A stretch of DNA of 42,766 nt from JAIEPT01 sp038217425 (GTDB taxonomy: Bacteria; Planctomycetota; Planctomycetia; Gemmatales; Gemmataceae), in the NCBI GenBank assembly GCA_038217425.1, contig JBBQPM010000041.1, forward strand, positions 1-42,766, written 5' to 3'. The notes under the pieces were generated by a model, which was given only the letters and a program-made list of their open reading frames with translations, did no database searches and was not told the DNA's origin. This document shows, piece by piece, positions 35,699 through 42,766 of the stretch (the stretch's first letter is position 1; the number at the start of each line of letters is the position of its first letter). A program made the translations under genes and the position numbers.

Positions 35699-38029
35699 TT
35701 ACCAGGCTCGGCCGCACACCCAGGCGAGCAGCGATTCGGTCATGGCGACGATCAGGGCCGCGAGCAGGAACCACTCCGTCCATTCCCGATGCGACGTGAC
35801 CGACTCGAGATTGCCTTCCAGTGCGCGCTCGATGGCCAACACCTTGGGCGCGAAGCCGAGCATTTTTTCCAGATCCTCGGCCGTCGCGGTCGTGAGGTTG
35901 ACGGTGTCGCGCGCGTCGGGGACGACGGCGGTCGGCGTCCCGGTCGAATCGAGATCCTTCGTCGGTTCGTTGTCGCTGGCCTTCCACGAAATCACGCGAT
36001 AAATCCCCGCCCGCGTCAGGCCCGACGCCCGCACCACCCGCGGCGAATTTTTCTGAGCCGGATCCTTCGCCGACGGTTGCGGCAAACGGATCATCTCCTT
36101 GTCGGGCGTACGCAGCGAATAGTACAGCGCCTCGCTGCTTGTCGGCAGATGGACCAGCGTCTGCCCGGCGCTCAGGTTGACGTCGGGGAGTCGGCTGTTG
36201 ATTAAGTAGTTTACCAGCACGTCCCAGAAGGGAATGAACGCGACCGAGACGACGGGGTTGGACCAGTTGTTCCACAGATTCTCCCGATCGCCGACCGGGG
36301 GCTCGCCGTGCGCGGACGTCGTGAGCAGCACGACTTCGCCTTCGCCGACCCGCTTGGCGATGACGGCCGGGTCGTTGTTGCCGAAGCGCATCCAGACGGA
36401 CTCGGCGTCCCCCTTCTTGTCCTGGGCGACGGGCTCCTTCACCGTGAACCACTTCCAGATGTCGATGTACGATTCGAGCGGGCTGTACGCCTTTTCCTCG
36501 CGCATGAAGCGAAAGCTGGGCAGCGACAGCGACTGTCGATTGAACGCGAGACTCGGCTCTTTCTTCTTGCGATCGCGATGTACGAACTGGTCCAGCGGCA
36601 TCGGCAAGAGGCCGAGCTTGCCGAGCGATTCGTTGTAAGCCGCGGGCTTGGTGTTGGGGCCCGGGATGATGACGAGACTCTTGCCCGCACGCACCGCCTC
36701 GGCGAGTTCGTCCAGAAACTGCGTTGATATCATGGAGGCGTCGGTCGCGAACTTCTCCTTGCTCGGCATGCCGACATTGACGAGGAAGACGACCTGGTAC
36801 TGCTTGATGAGGTCGGGCGCCGCTCGCTCCGCAGAGACAACCTCCGGCAACAGGATCTGTGACTCGCGCACCGGCAGCAGCGCGTTGTACAAGTTGAAGC
36901 TCGACGACTTCTCCGGGAGATCGCGGTGGAAGTTGCCGTCGACGATCAGCAGCTTGACTTGCTCGCGGACGTTGACGACGAAGTCGAAGCGATTGTCGCC
37001 CTCGAGGTCGTCCCCCTCGAGCAGCGCGGTGACGACGTGCAGCCCCGTCGAGGGAAACTCGGCCGAGAGCGTGACGACTTCCTTTTGTCCCGGGGCGAGC
37101 GCGCGCAGCGGCGCGGGCGCGGTCTTGGCTTCTTGATCGCCCACGAACAGCTTGATCGAACCCTTGCGCGGGACGGCGTCGGTCTTCTTGTCCGTGTCAC
37201 GCCCCGTGTTGCGCACCACCACCGCGAACGTCGTCTTGCGATTGGGACGCGGAATCCCCGACTGCGGCGTGATGCCGTCGATCGTCAGATTGAACGGCGC
37301 CTGGCTCGCGCCGGCGTCGCTGCTCTGCACGAAGACGATATGCGCCTGCTTCTTCAACTCTTCGAGATCGCGCCGTAGCGCGGGCAGCTGATCCTCGAAG
37401 CCGGAGATTTGCAGGTCGCTGAAGAGATACAGCTCCTTGTTGCTCGCCTGATTTTTGCTGAGCACGGCCCGGGCCTTCTCGAAGTGCGCGGAGAGGTCGG
37501 CCGGCTGATGCTGGATTTTGAGATCGAGAACGAGCTGCTTGGCCGCGGCGAGATTCTCGGGCGCCGCCGGGCCGACGAGTTCCGCTTTCTGGGCGCCCGC
37601 GATGATCTGCACCGTCGAATGGTACGGCAACTTGTCGATGATCTTGACGGCGGCGTCCTGGGCGCGCTTGAAACGCGTGCGCTGTCCCTCCTTCACCGTC
37701 ATCGAGTACGACGTGTCGAAGACGAAGACGGCGTCGACCGCATCCCCGGCGCCCGATCCGCGCTGCGACTGCGATCGGGGCCGAGCGACCGCCAGCACCA
37801 AGATCGCCACCAGCAGGCAGCGCAGGCAGAGCAGCAGGAGTTCCTGGAACTTGATGCGCGTGCTCGTCTGTTCGATCGCGGCGAGGATGAACTTCATCGC
37901 CCCCCATGGGACGTTCCGGTACCGGCTGCGAAAGAAGAAATGGATGGCGATCGGAATCGACATCGCGGCGGCGGCGGCGGCGTAGATCAGCCAGGGACTG
38001 ACGGGGAGGAAGAAACCCACGGTTACCAT
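35699..38029 (-). CDS. BatA-like VWA membrane protein
   Basis: The 776-residue protein starts with a BatA/aerotolerance-type N-terminus: helix at about 13-33, SRYRNVPWGAMKFILAA, then a second helix at about 62-83. The VWA domain has MIDAS DTSYS (Asp105, Ser107, Ser109) and a later FSDLQISG strand. CARDB-like beta domains and a GATase-like region follow (KLLIVDGNF, VIIPGPN), then a C-terminal helix (about 748-770). Its ATG overlaps the stop of the DUF58 gene by seven bases (ATGGTAA), so the two are translationally coupled. MoxR probably acts on this or on its DUF58 partner. Confidence 0.9.
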   Translation of the reverse strand: MVTVGFFLPVSPWLIYAAAAAAMSIPIAIHFFFRSRYRNVPWGAMKFILAAIEQTSTRIKFQELLLLCLRCLLVAILVLAVARPRSQSQRGSGAGDAVDAVFVFDTSYSMTVKEGQRTRFKRAQDAAVKIIDKLPYHSTVQIIAGAQKAELVGPAAPENLAAAKQLVLDLKIQHQPADLSAHFEKARAVLSKNQASNKELYLFSDLQISGFEDQLPALRRDLEELKKQAHIVFVQSSDAGASQAPFNLTIDGITPQSGIPRPNRKTTFAVVVRNTGRDTDKKTDAVPRKGSIKLFVGDQEAKTAPAPLRALAPGQKEVVTLSAEFPSTGLHVVTALLEGDDLEGDNRFDFVVNVREQVKLLIVDGNFHRDLPEKSSSFNLYNALLPVRESQILLPEVVSAERAAPDLIKQYQVVFLVNVGMPSKEKFATDASMISTQFLDELAEAVRAGKSLVIIPGPNTKPAAYNESLGKLGLLPMPLDQFVHRDRKKKEPSLAFNRQSLSLPSFRFMREEKAYSPLESYIDIWKWFTVKEPVAQDKKGDAESVWMRFGNNDPAVIAKRVGEGEVVLLTTSAHGEPPVGDRENLWNNWSNPVVSVAFIPFWDVLVNYLINSRLPDVNLSAGQTLVHLPTSSEALYYSLRTPDKEMIRLPQPSAKDPAQKNSPRVVRASGLTRAGIYRVISWKASDNEPTKDLDSTGTPTAVVPDARDTVNLTTATAEDLEKMLGFAPKVLAIERALEGNLESVTSHREWTEWFLLAALIVAMTESLLAWVCGRAW

Positions 38030-38916
38030 CCCCCCATTTTCAGCCGACGGGCCAGGTACTCAGTCAGAGATTCCCGGAGGGGCCGACCGGTATTTAAGAG
38101 TGCGTAGTCGCAGCGATTGCGTTCCAGGCCGTCCTGCAGATCTTTCAGGTATTTCTGCACGACGCGCTGGTACGCCGGGCGGATCAACTGCGGGCGGGTG
38201 AGCCGAAATGCCAGTTCTTCGAGGCCGATGAACTTCACGAGCCCGTCGAGCGGCAGCTCGATTTCGTCGGGATGCATGACGTGAAAGACGACGACTTCAT
38301 GCCCTTTGAAGCGCAGATGCTGCACGCCGTCCATGAGCTTGTCGACGTCGTCGAAGCAATCGGAGATGAGAAACACGAGCCCGCGCCGCCGCGTCTGGTT
38401 GGCGAGATCGTGCAGGAGCGGCGCGATCGAGGTCTTCGAGCGCGGCTGCAGATCTTCGAGCGTGTAGAGGATTGTCTGGATATGCCCCATTTGGCCGCTG
38501 ACGGGGAGCCGCTGCCGCCAGCCGTCGTCAAAAATGTTGAGTCCGACCATGTCGCGCTGATGGACGACGAGAAACGACAGCGCGACGGTCAGCACCTTGG
38601 CGAACTCGAGCTTGTTGGTTTCGCCCGTGCCGTAGAGCATCGAGTTGCTGGCGTCGAGCAGGATGTGGGCGGTGAAGTTGGTTTCTTGCTCGTATTGCTT
38701 GATGGTGTAGCGTTCGCTGCGGCCGTAACTTTTCCAGTCGATGTGGCGAATGTCGTCGCCGGGGACGTACTCGCGGTGCTGGACGAACTCGACGGAGAAG
38801 CCGCGGTAGGGGCTTTTGTGATCCCCGACGCGAAGGCCCTCGACGATGGAGCGGGCCTTGAGTCCGAGAGCCTCGGCACGGGCGATGACGTCGGGCTGAA
38901 GGTAGTTGTTCGCCAT
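38023..38916 (-). CDS. DUF58 protein
   Basis: With the ATG at 38916 the protein has 297 residues; the upstream extension is translated palindromic repeat and is rejected. The DUF58 signature is clear: YRGFSVEFVQHREYVPGDDIRHIDWKSYGRSERY, then a VWA-like ILLDASNSM and a VFLISDCFDD strand. DUF58 proteins are cytoplasmic partners of MoxR ATPases. The gene overlaps the BatA-like gene by seven bases. The MoxR gene lies upstream, beyond a 337-base repeat-filled gap. Confidence 0.93.
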   Translation of the reverse strand: MANNYLQPDVIARAEALGLKARSIVEGLRVGDHKSPYRGFSVEFVQHREYVPGDDIRHIDWKSYGRSERYTIKQYEQETNFTAHILLDASNSMLYGTGETNKLEFAKVLTVALSFLVVHQRDMVGLNIFDDGWRQRLPVSGQMGHIQTILYTLEDLQPRSKTSIAPLLHDLANQTRRRGLVFLISDCFDDVDKLMDGVQHLRFKGHEVVVFHVMHPDEIELPLDGLVKFIGLEELAFRLTRPQLIRPAYQRVVQKYLKDLQDGLERNRCDYALLNTGRPLRESLTEYLARRLKMGGW

Positions 38917-38950
38917 TAAGCAGCATTCCGACTGAAGAATCGAGATCCCC

Positions 38951-39232
38951 GGTAGGCCAGACACTTTGTCTGGCCCGCCCCGCGAAAAATCTAAACCCCA
39001 GACACTCCTGTCTGGCCGGCCCCCACTTGAATCCGGTAGGCCAGACACTTTGTCTGGCCGGCCTCCGCTTGAATCCGGTAGGCCAGACACTTTGTCTGGC
39101 CCGCCCCGCGAAAAATCCAAACCCCAGACACTTTGCCTGGCCCGCCCCGCTAACGACCGCGACAACTGCGACCGCCAAAAATCCTCGCCCGTGTCACTAC
39201 CTGCGGGGGCCAGACAGAGTGTCTGGCCTACC
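38951..39232. repeat. Array of six CCAGACA/TGTCTGG palindromes
   Basis: Copies centre on 38955-38975, 38998-39015, 39039-39059, 39081-39101, 39124-39140 and 39208-39228. Three are exactly GGCCAGACA, CTT, TGTCTGGCC. The last has the GAG loop, which is the same unit read on the other strand. Several are preceded by CCGGTA. The gap 38917-39253 lies between moxR and the DUF58 gene in one operon, so these hairpins should be in the mRNA. Spacing is uneven and unit ends pair with themselves, unlike CRISPR. No gene is seen here. Confidence 0.9.
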
Positions 39233-39253
39233 GTTAATCGTTATCGGTCTGGG

Positions 39254-40288
39254 CTACGCCGCCTTGACCATGGCCGCGGCCTTTTGCAGCAAGCGGAGGA
39301 TGACGTGTTCGATCTGCAGCCCTTCGCTCTGGGCGGTGAAGTTGAGGATCAGGCGATGGCGCAAGATCGGCTCGGCGACGGCGGCGACGTCCTCGGTCGA
39401 AACGTGGAAGTTGCCATGCAGGATGGCGTGTGCCTTGGCGGCGAGGATGAGATTCATGCTGGCGCGGGGCCCGGCTCCCCAGGTGAGATAGCGATTGACG
39501 AAGTCCGCCGCCTCGGGCGTGCCGGGACGCGTCATGCGCGTCAGCGCCTTGGCGAAGTGGAACACGTGATCCGCCGCCGGCACGCGTCGCACGATCTGCT
39601 GCAGCTTCAGAATATCGGCTCCGTGTAGGATCTTGCTCACCGCCGTCGACATGTCCGACGTCCCCTGCTTCATGATCAGCTCTTCCTCGGCCGCCGTCGG
39701 ATATTCGACTTTGATCATGAACAAGAAACGATCGAGCTGGGCCTCGGGGAGCGGATACGTCCCTTCTTGCTCGATGGGGTTCTGGGTCGCGAGGACGAAG
39801 AAGGGATTGGGCATGGCATGATCGGTGCCGCCGATGGAGGCCTTGCGCTCCTGCATCGCTTCGAGCAGCGCGGCTTGCGTCTTGGGGGGCGTGCGGTTGA
39901 TTTCGTCTGCGAGGACGATGTTCGCGAAGATCGGGCCGGGCAGGAACTTGAAGAGTCGTTGGCGCGTGACGGGGTCGTCCTGAATGACTTCGGTGCCGGT
40001 GATATCGGTCGGCATGAGATCGGGCGTGAACTGGATGCGTTTGAACGACATGTCCAGCGCCTGCGAGAGCGTGCTGACCATGAGCGTCTTGGCCAGTCCC
40101 GGGACGCCGACGAGCAGGGCATGGCTGCGGCAGAAGATGGCCATGAGGAGTTGGTCGAGGACTTTGTCCTGGCCAATGATGATCTTACCGACCTCGGCCT
40201 TCATTTGCCGATGGGCCTGGCGCAGCGTTTCGATCATGCGGGCGTCGGATTCCGAGCCGACATTGGGGGCAACTTGATGCGTGCTCAT
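39254..40288 (-). CDS. MoxR-family AAA+ ATPase
   Basis: The ATG at 40288 gives 344 residues, with AGGA nine bases upstream; the extension to 40522 is translated repeat. The MoxR AAA+ core is clear: IIIGQDKVLDQLLMAI, Walker A GVPGLAKT at 61-68, Walker B LADEINR at 126-132, the TPDLMPTDITGTEV segment, sensor I LATQNPIEQEGTYPLPEAQLDRF, and a C-terminal lid. MoxR proteins work as chaperones with VWA partners. It is the first gene of the MoxR/DUF58/VWA series. Confidence 0.96.
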   Translation of the reverse strand: MSTHQVAPNVGSESDARMIETLRQAHRQMKAEVGKIIIGQDKVLDQLLMAIFCRSHALLVGVPGLAKTLMVSTLSQALDMSFKRIQFTPDLMPTDITGTEVIQDDPVTRQRLFKFLPGPIFANIVLADEINRTPPKTQAALLEAMQERKASIGGTDHAMPNPFFVLATQNPIEQEGTYPLPEAQLDRFLFMIKVEYPTAAEEELIMKQGTSDMSTAVSKILHGADILKLQQIVRRVPAADHVFHFAKALTRMTRPGTPEAADFVNRYLTWGAGPRASMNLILAAKAHAILHGNFHVSTEDVAAVAEPILRHRLILNFTAQSEGLQIEHVILRLLQKAAAMVKAA

Positions 40289-40350
40289 GAAGATAGTTCC
40301 TGGCGAAGAAACGTCGCTCGGGTGGGAGAGATTGCGGGGCTGGAAAGGAC

Positions 40351-40378
40351 ATACTACCCGAAAAATGCGCCAACTCAA
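40351..40378 (-). promoter_or_regulatory. Candidate promoter of the MoxR/VWA operon
   Basis: On the minus strand TTGAGT (40378-40373) and TAGTAT (40356-40351) are separated by 16 bases. Each matches four of six consensus positions. Transcription would start about 55 bases before the moxR ATG, downstream of the strong inverted repeat at 40454-40584. Confidence 0.45.
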
Positions 40379-40453
40379 GCACGAAGGCCAGGAATTTTGG
40401 GCAATCTGCGAGCGACGTGCCGATTGTGCGGAGGGTGCGGGGGTAAAAAGGGG

Positions 40454-40584
40454 CTTAACCACAGAGACACAGAGAGCACAGAGGAAAGACAAAGAGGAGA
40501 GAGGGGAAAGGAAGGAAAGCAACGTCGCTCTTTATCCCCCTCCCTCTCCTCTCCCTCTGGGCTCTCTGTGTCTCTGTGGTTAAG
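40454..40584. repeat. CACAGAG-type repeat, copy 3: perfect 24-bp inverted repeat
   Basis: The arms 40454-40477 (CTTAACCACAGAGACACAGA, then GAGC) and 40561-40584 are exact reverse complements; further inward there is imperfect AG-rich/CT-rich pairing. A run of five T lies on the outer side on both strands. It follows the amine-oxidase gene stop (40613) and may act as its terminator. The 324-base gap 40289-40612 otherwise holds only the moxR promoter candidate. Confidence 0.85.
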
Positions 40585-40612
40585 TTTTTCTTCGGCCGGC
40601 AAATTCGTAAGA

Positions 40613-42244
40613 TTATTTCCCAACCGGCTTCGTCATGAACGGCGTGCTCGAAAACAGCGAGCGGGGCCGAAGTTCGAAGCCGCTCCACATGATCTGCGCC
40701 GAACCCTGCGTGCGCGTCGTGCGAATCTTGCCCGACTTTTCCTTGGTCGTCTGCACCGGGCCCATGAAATCCTCGTCGCGCGGAATGTGTACGATCGACG
40801 ACATGTGCCAGATCACGACGTCCCCCTGCAGCGGTTCCTGGCTCTTTACATACTGCGGAACGCTGGCGTACGACATCTGCTGCGGGTTGAAATTCGTCAC
40901 CCAGAAATCGTTGTGCGTGAACTCGTCCCCCTTGGCGTAGTGACGGGCCGTGCCGACCCGTTGCGGTACCAGATCGTAAAACACGGCGTTCCCCACGGCG
41001 TTCTTGGTCGTCGGACTCTTGATCCGCAGGGCCGTGAACTCCTCCGCAGTCCACTTCACGCCGCCGACATTGAGAATGGGCGTCTCCTCCGTTTTGGATC
41101 TGCCGGACCCCTCTTGTTTCTCGATGAGCCGAACCTGCGAAACGGTGTTCGCGGGGAGATCGCCCGACGCCGCGCCGCCCAGGTCGACGTCGATGCGCCA
41201 GCAGGCGCTGTGCATGTGCCCGGTTCCGGGTTCGGTATGGTTGTAAAGGTTCTTCCCGGTCGAGCCCATGCGGCATGCGATGGTGCCGTCGTCGTGGAAG
41301 GAATACTGCAGAATGTAGTAGTAATTCGAGGCCTGAAGCACGCCCCAGAGGACGGTCTCCTGGCGCCGGCGAACGCGGGTGGTGCCGCCGCGCGGCTGAT
41401 CGGCGGCCAGGCCCATCTGGAAGAACTCGTCGGCGTACAGAAACTGAGGCCCCGCGTCGCGGTCTTCGCGCACCACGAAATTCCCGAGCAGCTTCCCGTA
41501 CGGTCCGAGCAGGTTCTTGGCGTCGCCTCCTACTTTGGTCAGATCCCAGGGCCCATGGCCTCCCATGCCGATGTCGTGATAGCGCGGCGAGCTGCTCTCA
41601 TACGGGACGTAGATCTGCTCGCAGCGGACGTCGCCCAGGACCTTGATGGCCGGCAATCCCTCGCGCTGGAACCAGGCGCCGACGATGCGCAGGCTGTACT
41701 TGGCATCGACGACGTACTTGATCGTCCACGCCGAATGTTCGTCCTTGGGGTCGGCCCCGAAGGGGAACGCGATGCGCTCGGTCTGCACCACGCCGACGCC
41801 GGGGCGTTGGTCTTCCGCGGCGCGGATGACGAACTGCTCGAAACGGCCGAGGTTGGCTTCGTAGCTGACCAGGAACGTCTTGAGCCGGGCAGCGTTGACG
41901 CCCAGTTCGCACGGGAACTCCGCCTCCAGACGCGAGCTGTAATCCTCGGCCACGGCGCGGGTCAGCGACTCGGCCTTGTTCCAATTATTGATGGTCTGCG
42001 TCGACCGCCGGGCGAACTGGTTGCAGGAGACGACGAGCACCTTCCCCTCCGCGGCGCTGCTGACGACGACGAATTTCTTGCCGAGCATGAGGCTGGCGCC
42101 TGCTTTGGTCAGCTTGGTTTCGTACCCGGAGCCGCGCAGGAGTTCGCGAACCTGTTCGGGATTAACCTTCGTCAGAAGAATTTCTTGTGCCTGAACGGGA
42201 TGTAAGCCAGCGAGCAGAAAGCACGGAAGGAGTACTCGGAACAT
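40613..42244 (-). CDS. Exported copper amine oxidase-like protein
   Basis: The 543-residue protein has a signal peptide (MFRVLLPCFLLAGLHPVQAQ). Its second half carries the copper amine oxidase core. ASNYYYILQYSFHDDGTIACRMGSTG matches the cofactor region, with Tyr308 after Asn307 as the candidate topaquinone. GTGHMHSACWRID supplies the HxH copper ligands (His343 and His345), and VHIPRDEDF supplies the third His (His486). The cofactor motif reads NYYY, not the usual NYD/EY. It would oxidise primary amines to aldehydes with H2O2 and ammonia. The protein is shorter than typical enzymes (about 640 or more). GGAG lies seven bases before the ATG. Confidence 0.85.
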   Translation of the reverse strand: MFRVLLPCFLLAGLHPVQAQEILLTKVNPEQVRELLRGSGYETKLTKAGASLMLGKKFVVVSSAAEGKVLVVSCNQFARRSTQTINNWNKAESLTRAVAEDYSSRLEAEFPCELGVNAARLKTFLVSYEANLGRFEQFVIRAAEDQRPGVGVVQTERIAFPFGADPKDEHSAWTIKYVVDAKYSLRIVGAWFQREGLPAIKVLGDVRCEQIYVPYESSSPRYHDIGMGGHGPWDLTKVGGDAKNLLGPYGKLLGNFVVREDRDAGPQFLYADEFFQMGLAADQPRGGTTRVRRRQETVLWGVLQASNYYYILQYSFHDDGTIACRMGSTGKNLYNHTEPGTGHMHSACWRIDVDLGGAASGDLPANTVSQVRLIEKQEGSGRSKTEETPILNVGGVKWTAEEFTALRIKSPTTKNAVGNAVFYDLVPQRVGTARHYAKGDEFTHNDFWVTNFNPQQMSYASVPQYVKSQEPLQGDVVIWHMSSIVHIPRDEDFMGPVQTTKEKSGKIRTTRTQGSAQIMWSGFELRPRSLFSSTPFMTKPVGK

Positions 42245-42272
42245 GGCGGACTCCGCGAAAAGGTGAGGGGGG

Positions 42273-42766
42273 TTACCAGTTTCCCCCGATGTCCACTATA
42301 TGAACGCGCCCCAGCCATGTCGTCGCGCGCGGATTGGCGAAGCCGATTTTGGCGGCGGCGAACGTTGCGGTATGTTTGGCGCGGACCGTCGGGCCGTGCG
42401 GTTCGCCGGTATCCGCGTCCATTCCCGACGGCACATCGAGCGCGAACGCTCGCGCCGAGCTGGCGTTGATCGACGTGATTACTTCTTCGTAAGGAGGGCC
42501 GGCGGGCCCGCGCAGGCCGGTGCCGAAGAGGCCGTCGACGACCCATTCGCTGCGGCACAGATCCTGCGCGAGACGGGCAGGTTCAAAGCCCATCACGGGG
42601 ACGCCGAGCTTTTCGAGGCAGCGAAAGTTGGCCGACGCGTCGCGGCTGAGCTGGTCGGCGGCCGGGACGAGCACGACCTGCGGGACGATGCCGAACAGGG
42701 TGAGTCGGCGCGCGAGAACGAAGGCGTCGCCGGCGTTGTTCCCCTTGCCGGCGACGATGAGAACAG
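42273..42766 (-). CDS. nnrE: NAD(P)H-hydrate epimerase (YjeF N-domain), 5 prime end outside the window
   Basis: Only the last 164 codons are present; the frame runs off the window at 42766. The frame contains VLIVAGKGNNAGDAFVLARRL, the YjeF nucleotide loop (canonical GNNGGDG, here GNNAGDA), then WVVDGLFGTGL and ALDVPSGMDADTG. The enzyme converts the R and S forms of damaged NAD(P)H hydrate. The stop at 42273 means there is no fused dehydratase domain, so an nnrD partner would be separate. It lies 28 bases upstream of the amine oxidase gene. Confidence 0.92.
   Translation of the reverse strand, partial: VLIVAGKGNNAGDAFVLARRLTLFGIVPQVVLVPAADQLSRDASANFRCLEKLGVPVMGFEPARLAQDLCRSEWVVDGLFGTGLRGPAGPPYEEVITSINASSARAFALDVPSGMDADTGEPHGPTVRAKHTATFAAAKIGFANPRATTWLGRVHIVDIGGNW

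Noticed and set aside
38917..39165. N-terminal extension of the DUF58 protein with PDKVSGLP repeats
   Set aside because: It is a translation of the palindrome array; DUF58 homology begins after the ATG at 38916.
38951..39232. CRISPR-like repeat array
   Set aside because: The units are short perfect palindromes with uneven distances (roughly 20 to 85 bases between centres), the intervening sequences are themselves repeated, one copy is in the opposite orientation, and no cas gene is present.

Overview
The window looks like chromosomal DNA of a planctomycete, most likely of the Gemmatales. Reasons: high GC, two Tat-exported DUF1501 proteins, a DUF1080 secreted hydrolase, a large MoxR/DUF58/VWA cluster, a lone N,N-dimethylformamidase-like protein, and many short dispersed palindromes in the gaps. 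This assignment is inference from gene content; no 16S gene is present.

Layout. 24-180 holds a 5S rRNA and its terminator. 322-3116 (minus) has a small exported protein, a DUF1501 protein and a DUF1080 protein; the last two overlap by four bases. 3433-9461 (minus) is a heavy-metal efflux operon: His-rich exported protein, HlyD/CzcB-type adaptor, CzcA-type RND pump, small lipoprotein. 9579-11607 (minus) has a DUF202 membrane protein and a dimethylformamidase-like protein; an ATP-dependent DNA ligase is divergent at 11734. 13385-13998 is a three-copy 85-bp repeat array whose middle copy carries a 329-bp non-coding transposable element. A second DUF1501 protein follows (14040-15485, minus).

15685-18698 (plus) contains pyrH, frr, a homocysteine S-methyltransferase-like gene and an alpha/beta hydrolase. 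18670-19830 is a divergent pair, a protoglobin and an Rrf2-family regulator, with two spaced palindromic operators over a consensus-like promoter between them. clpC (minus), an Ntn-hydrolase asparaginase-like gene (plus), a small Cys-containing protein (minus) and a GyrB/ParE-type topoisomerase subunit (plus) follow up to 26083.

26211-42766 is entirely minus strand. In transcription order it holds nnrE (cut by the window edge), a copper amine oxidase-like exported protein, MoxR ATPase, DUF58 protein, BatA-like VWA protein, a second VWA/GATase-like membrane protein, a DUF4175-like membrane protein, a PilT-type ATPase, an exported copy of the C-terminal domain of the DUF4175-like protein, a TlpA-like thioredoxin and galT. 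The MoxR-DUF58-VWA-VWA-DUF4175-like part matches a known planctomycete arrangement of unclear function, probably chaperone- and VWA-based envelope assembly. The downstream secreted duplicate and PilT are the least expected parts.

Most informative observations: (1) the 329-bp element with 19-bp terminal inverted repeats and a 4-bp TTAG target duplication, with its empty site preserved in neighbouring copies; (2) the twin operator of the Rrf2/protoglobin switch; (3) domain duplication and re-export in the MoxR/VWA cluster; (4) at least six different palindromic repeat families in intergenic DNA.
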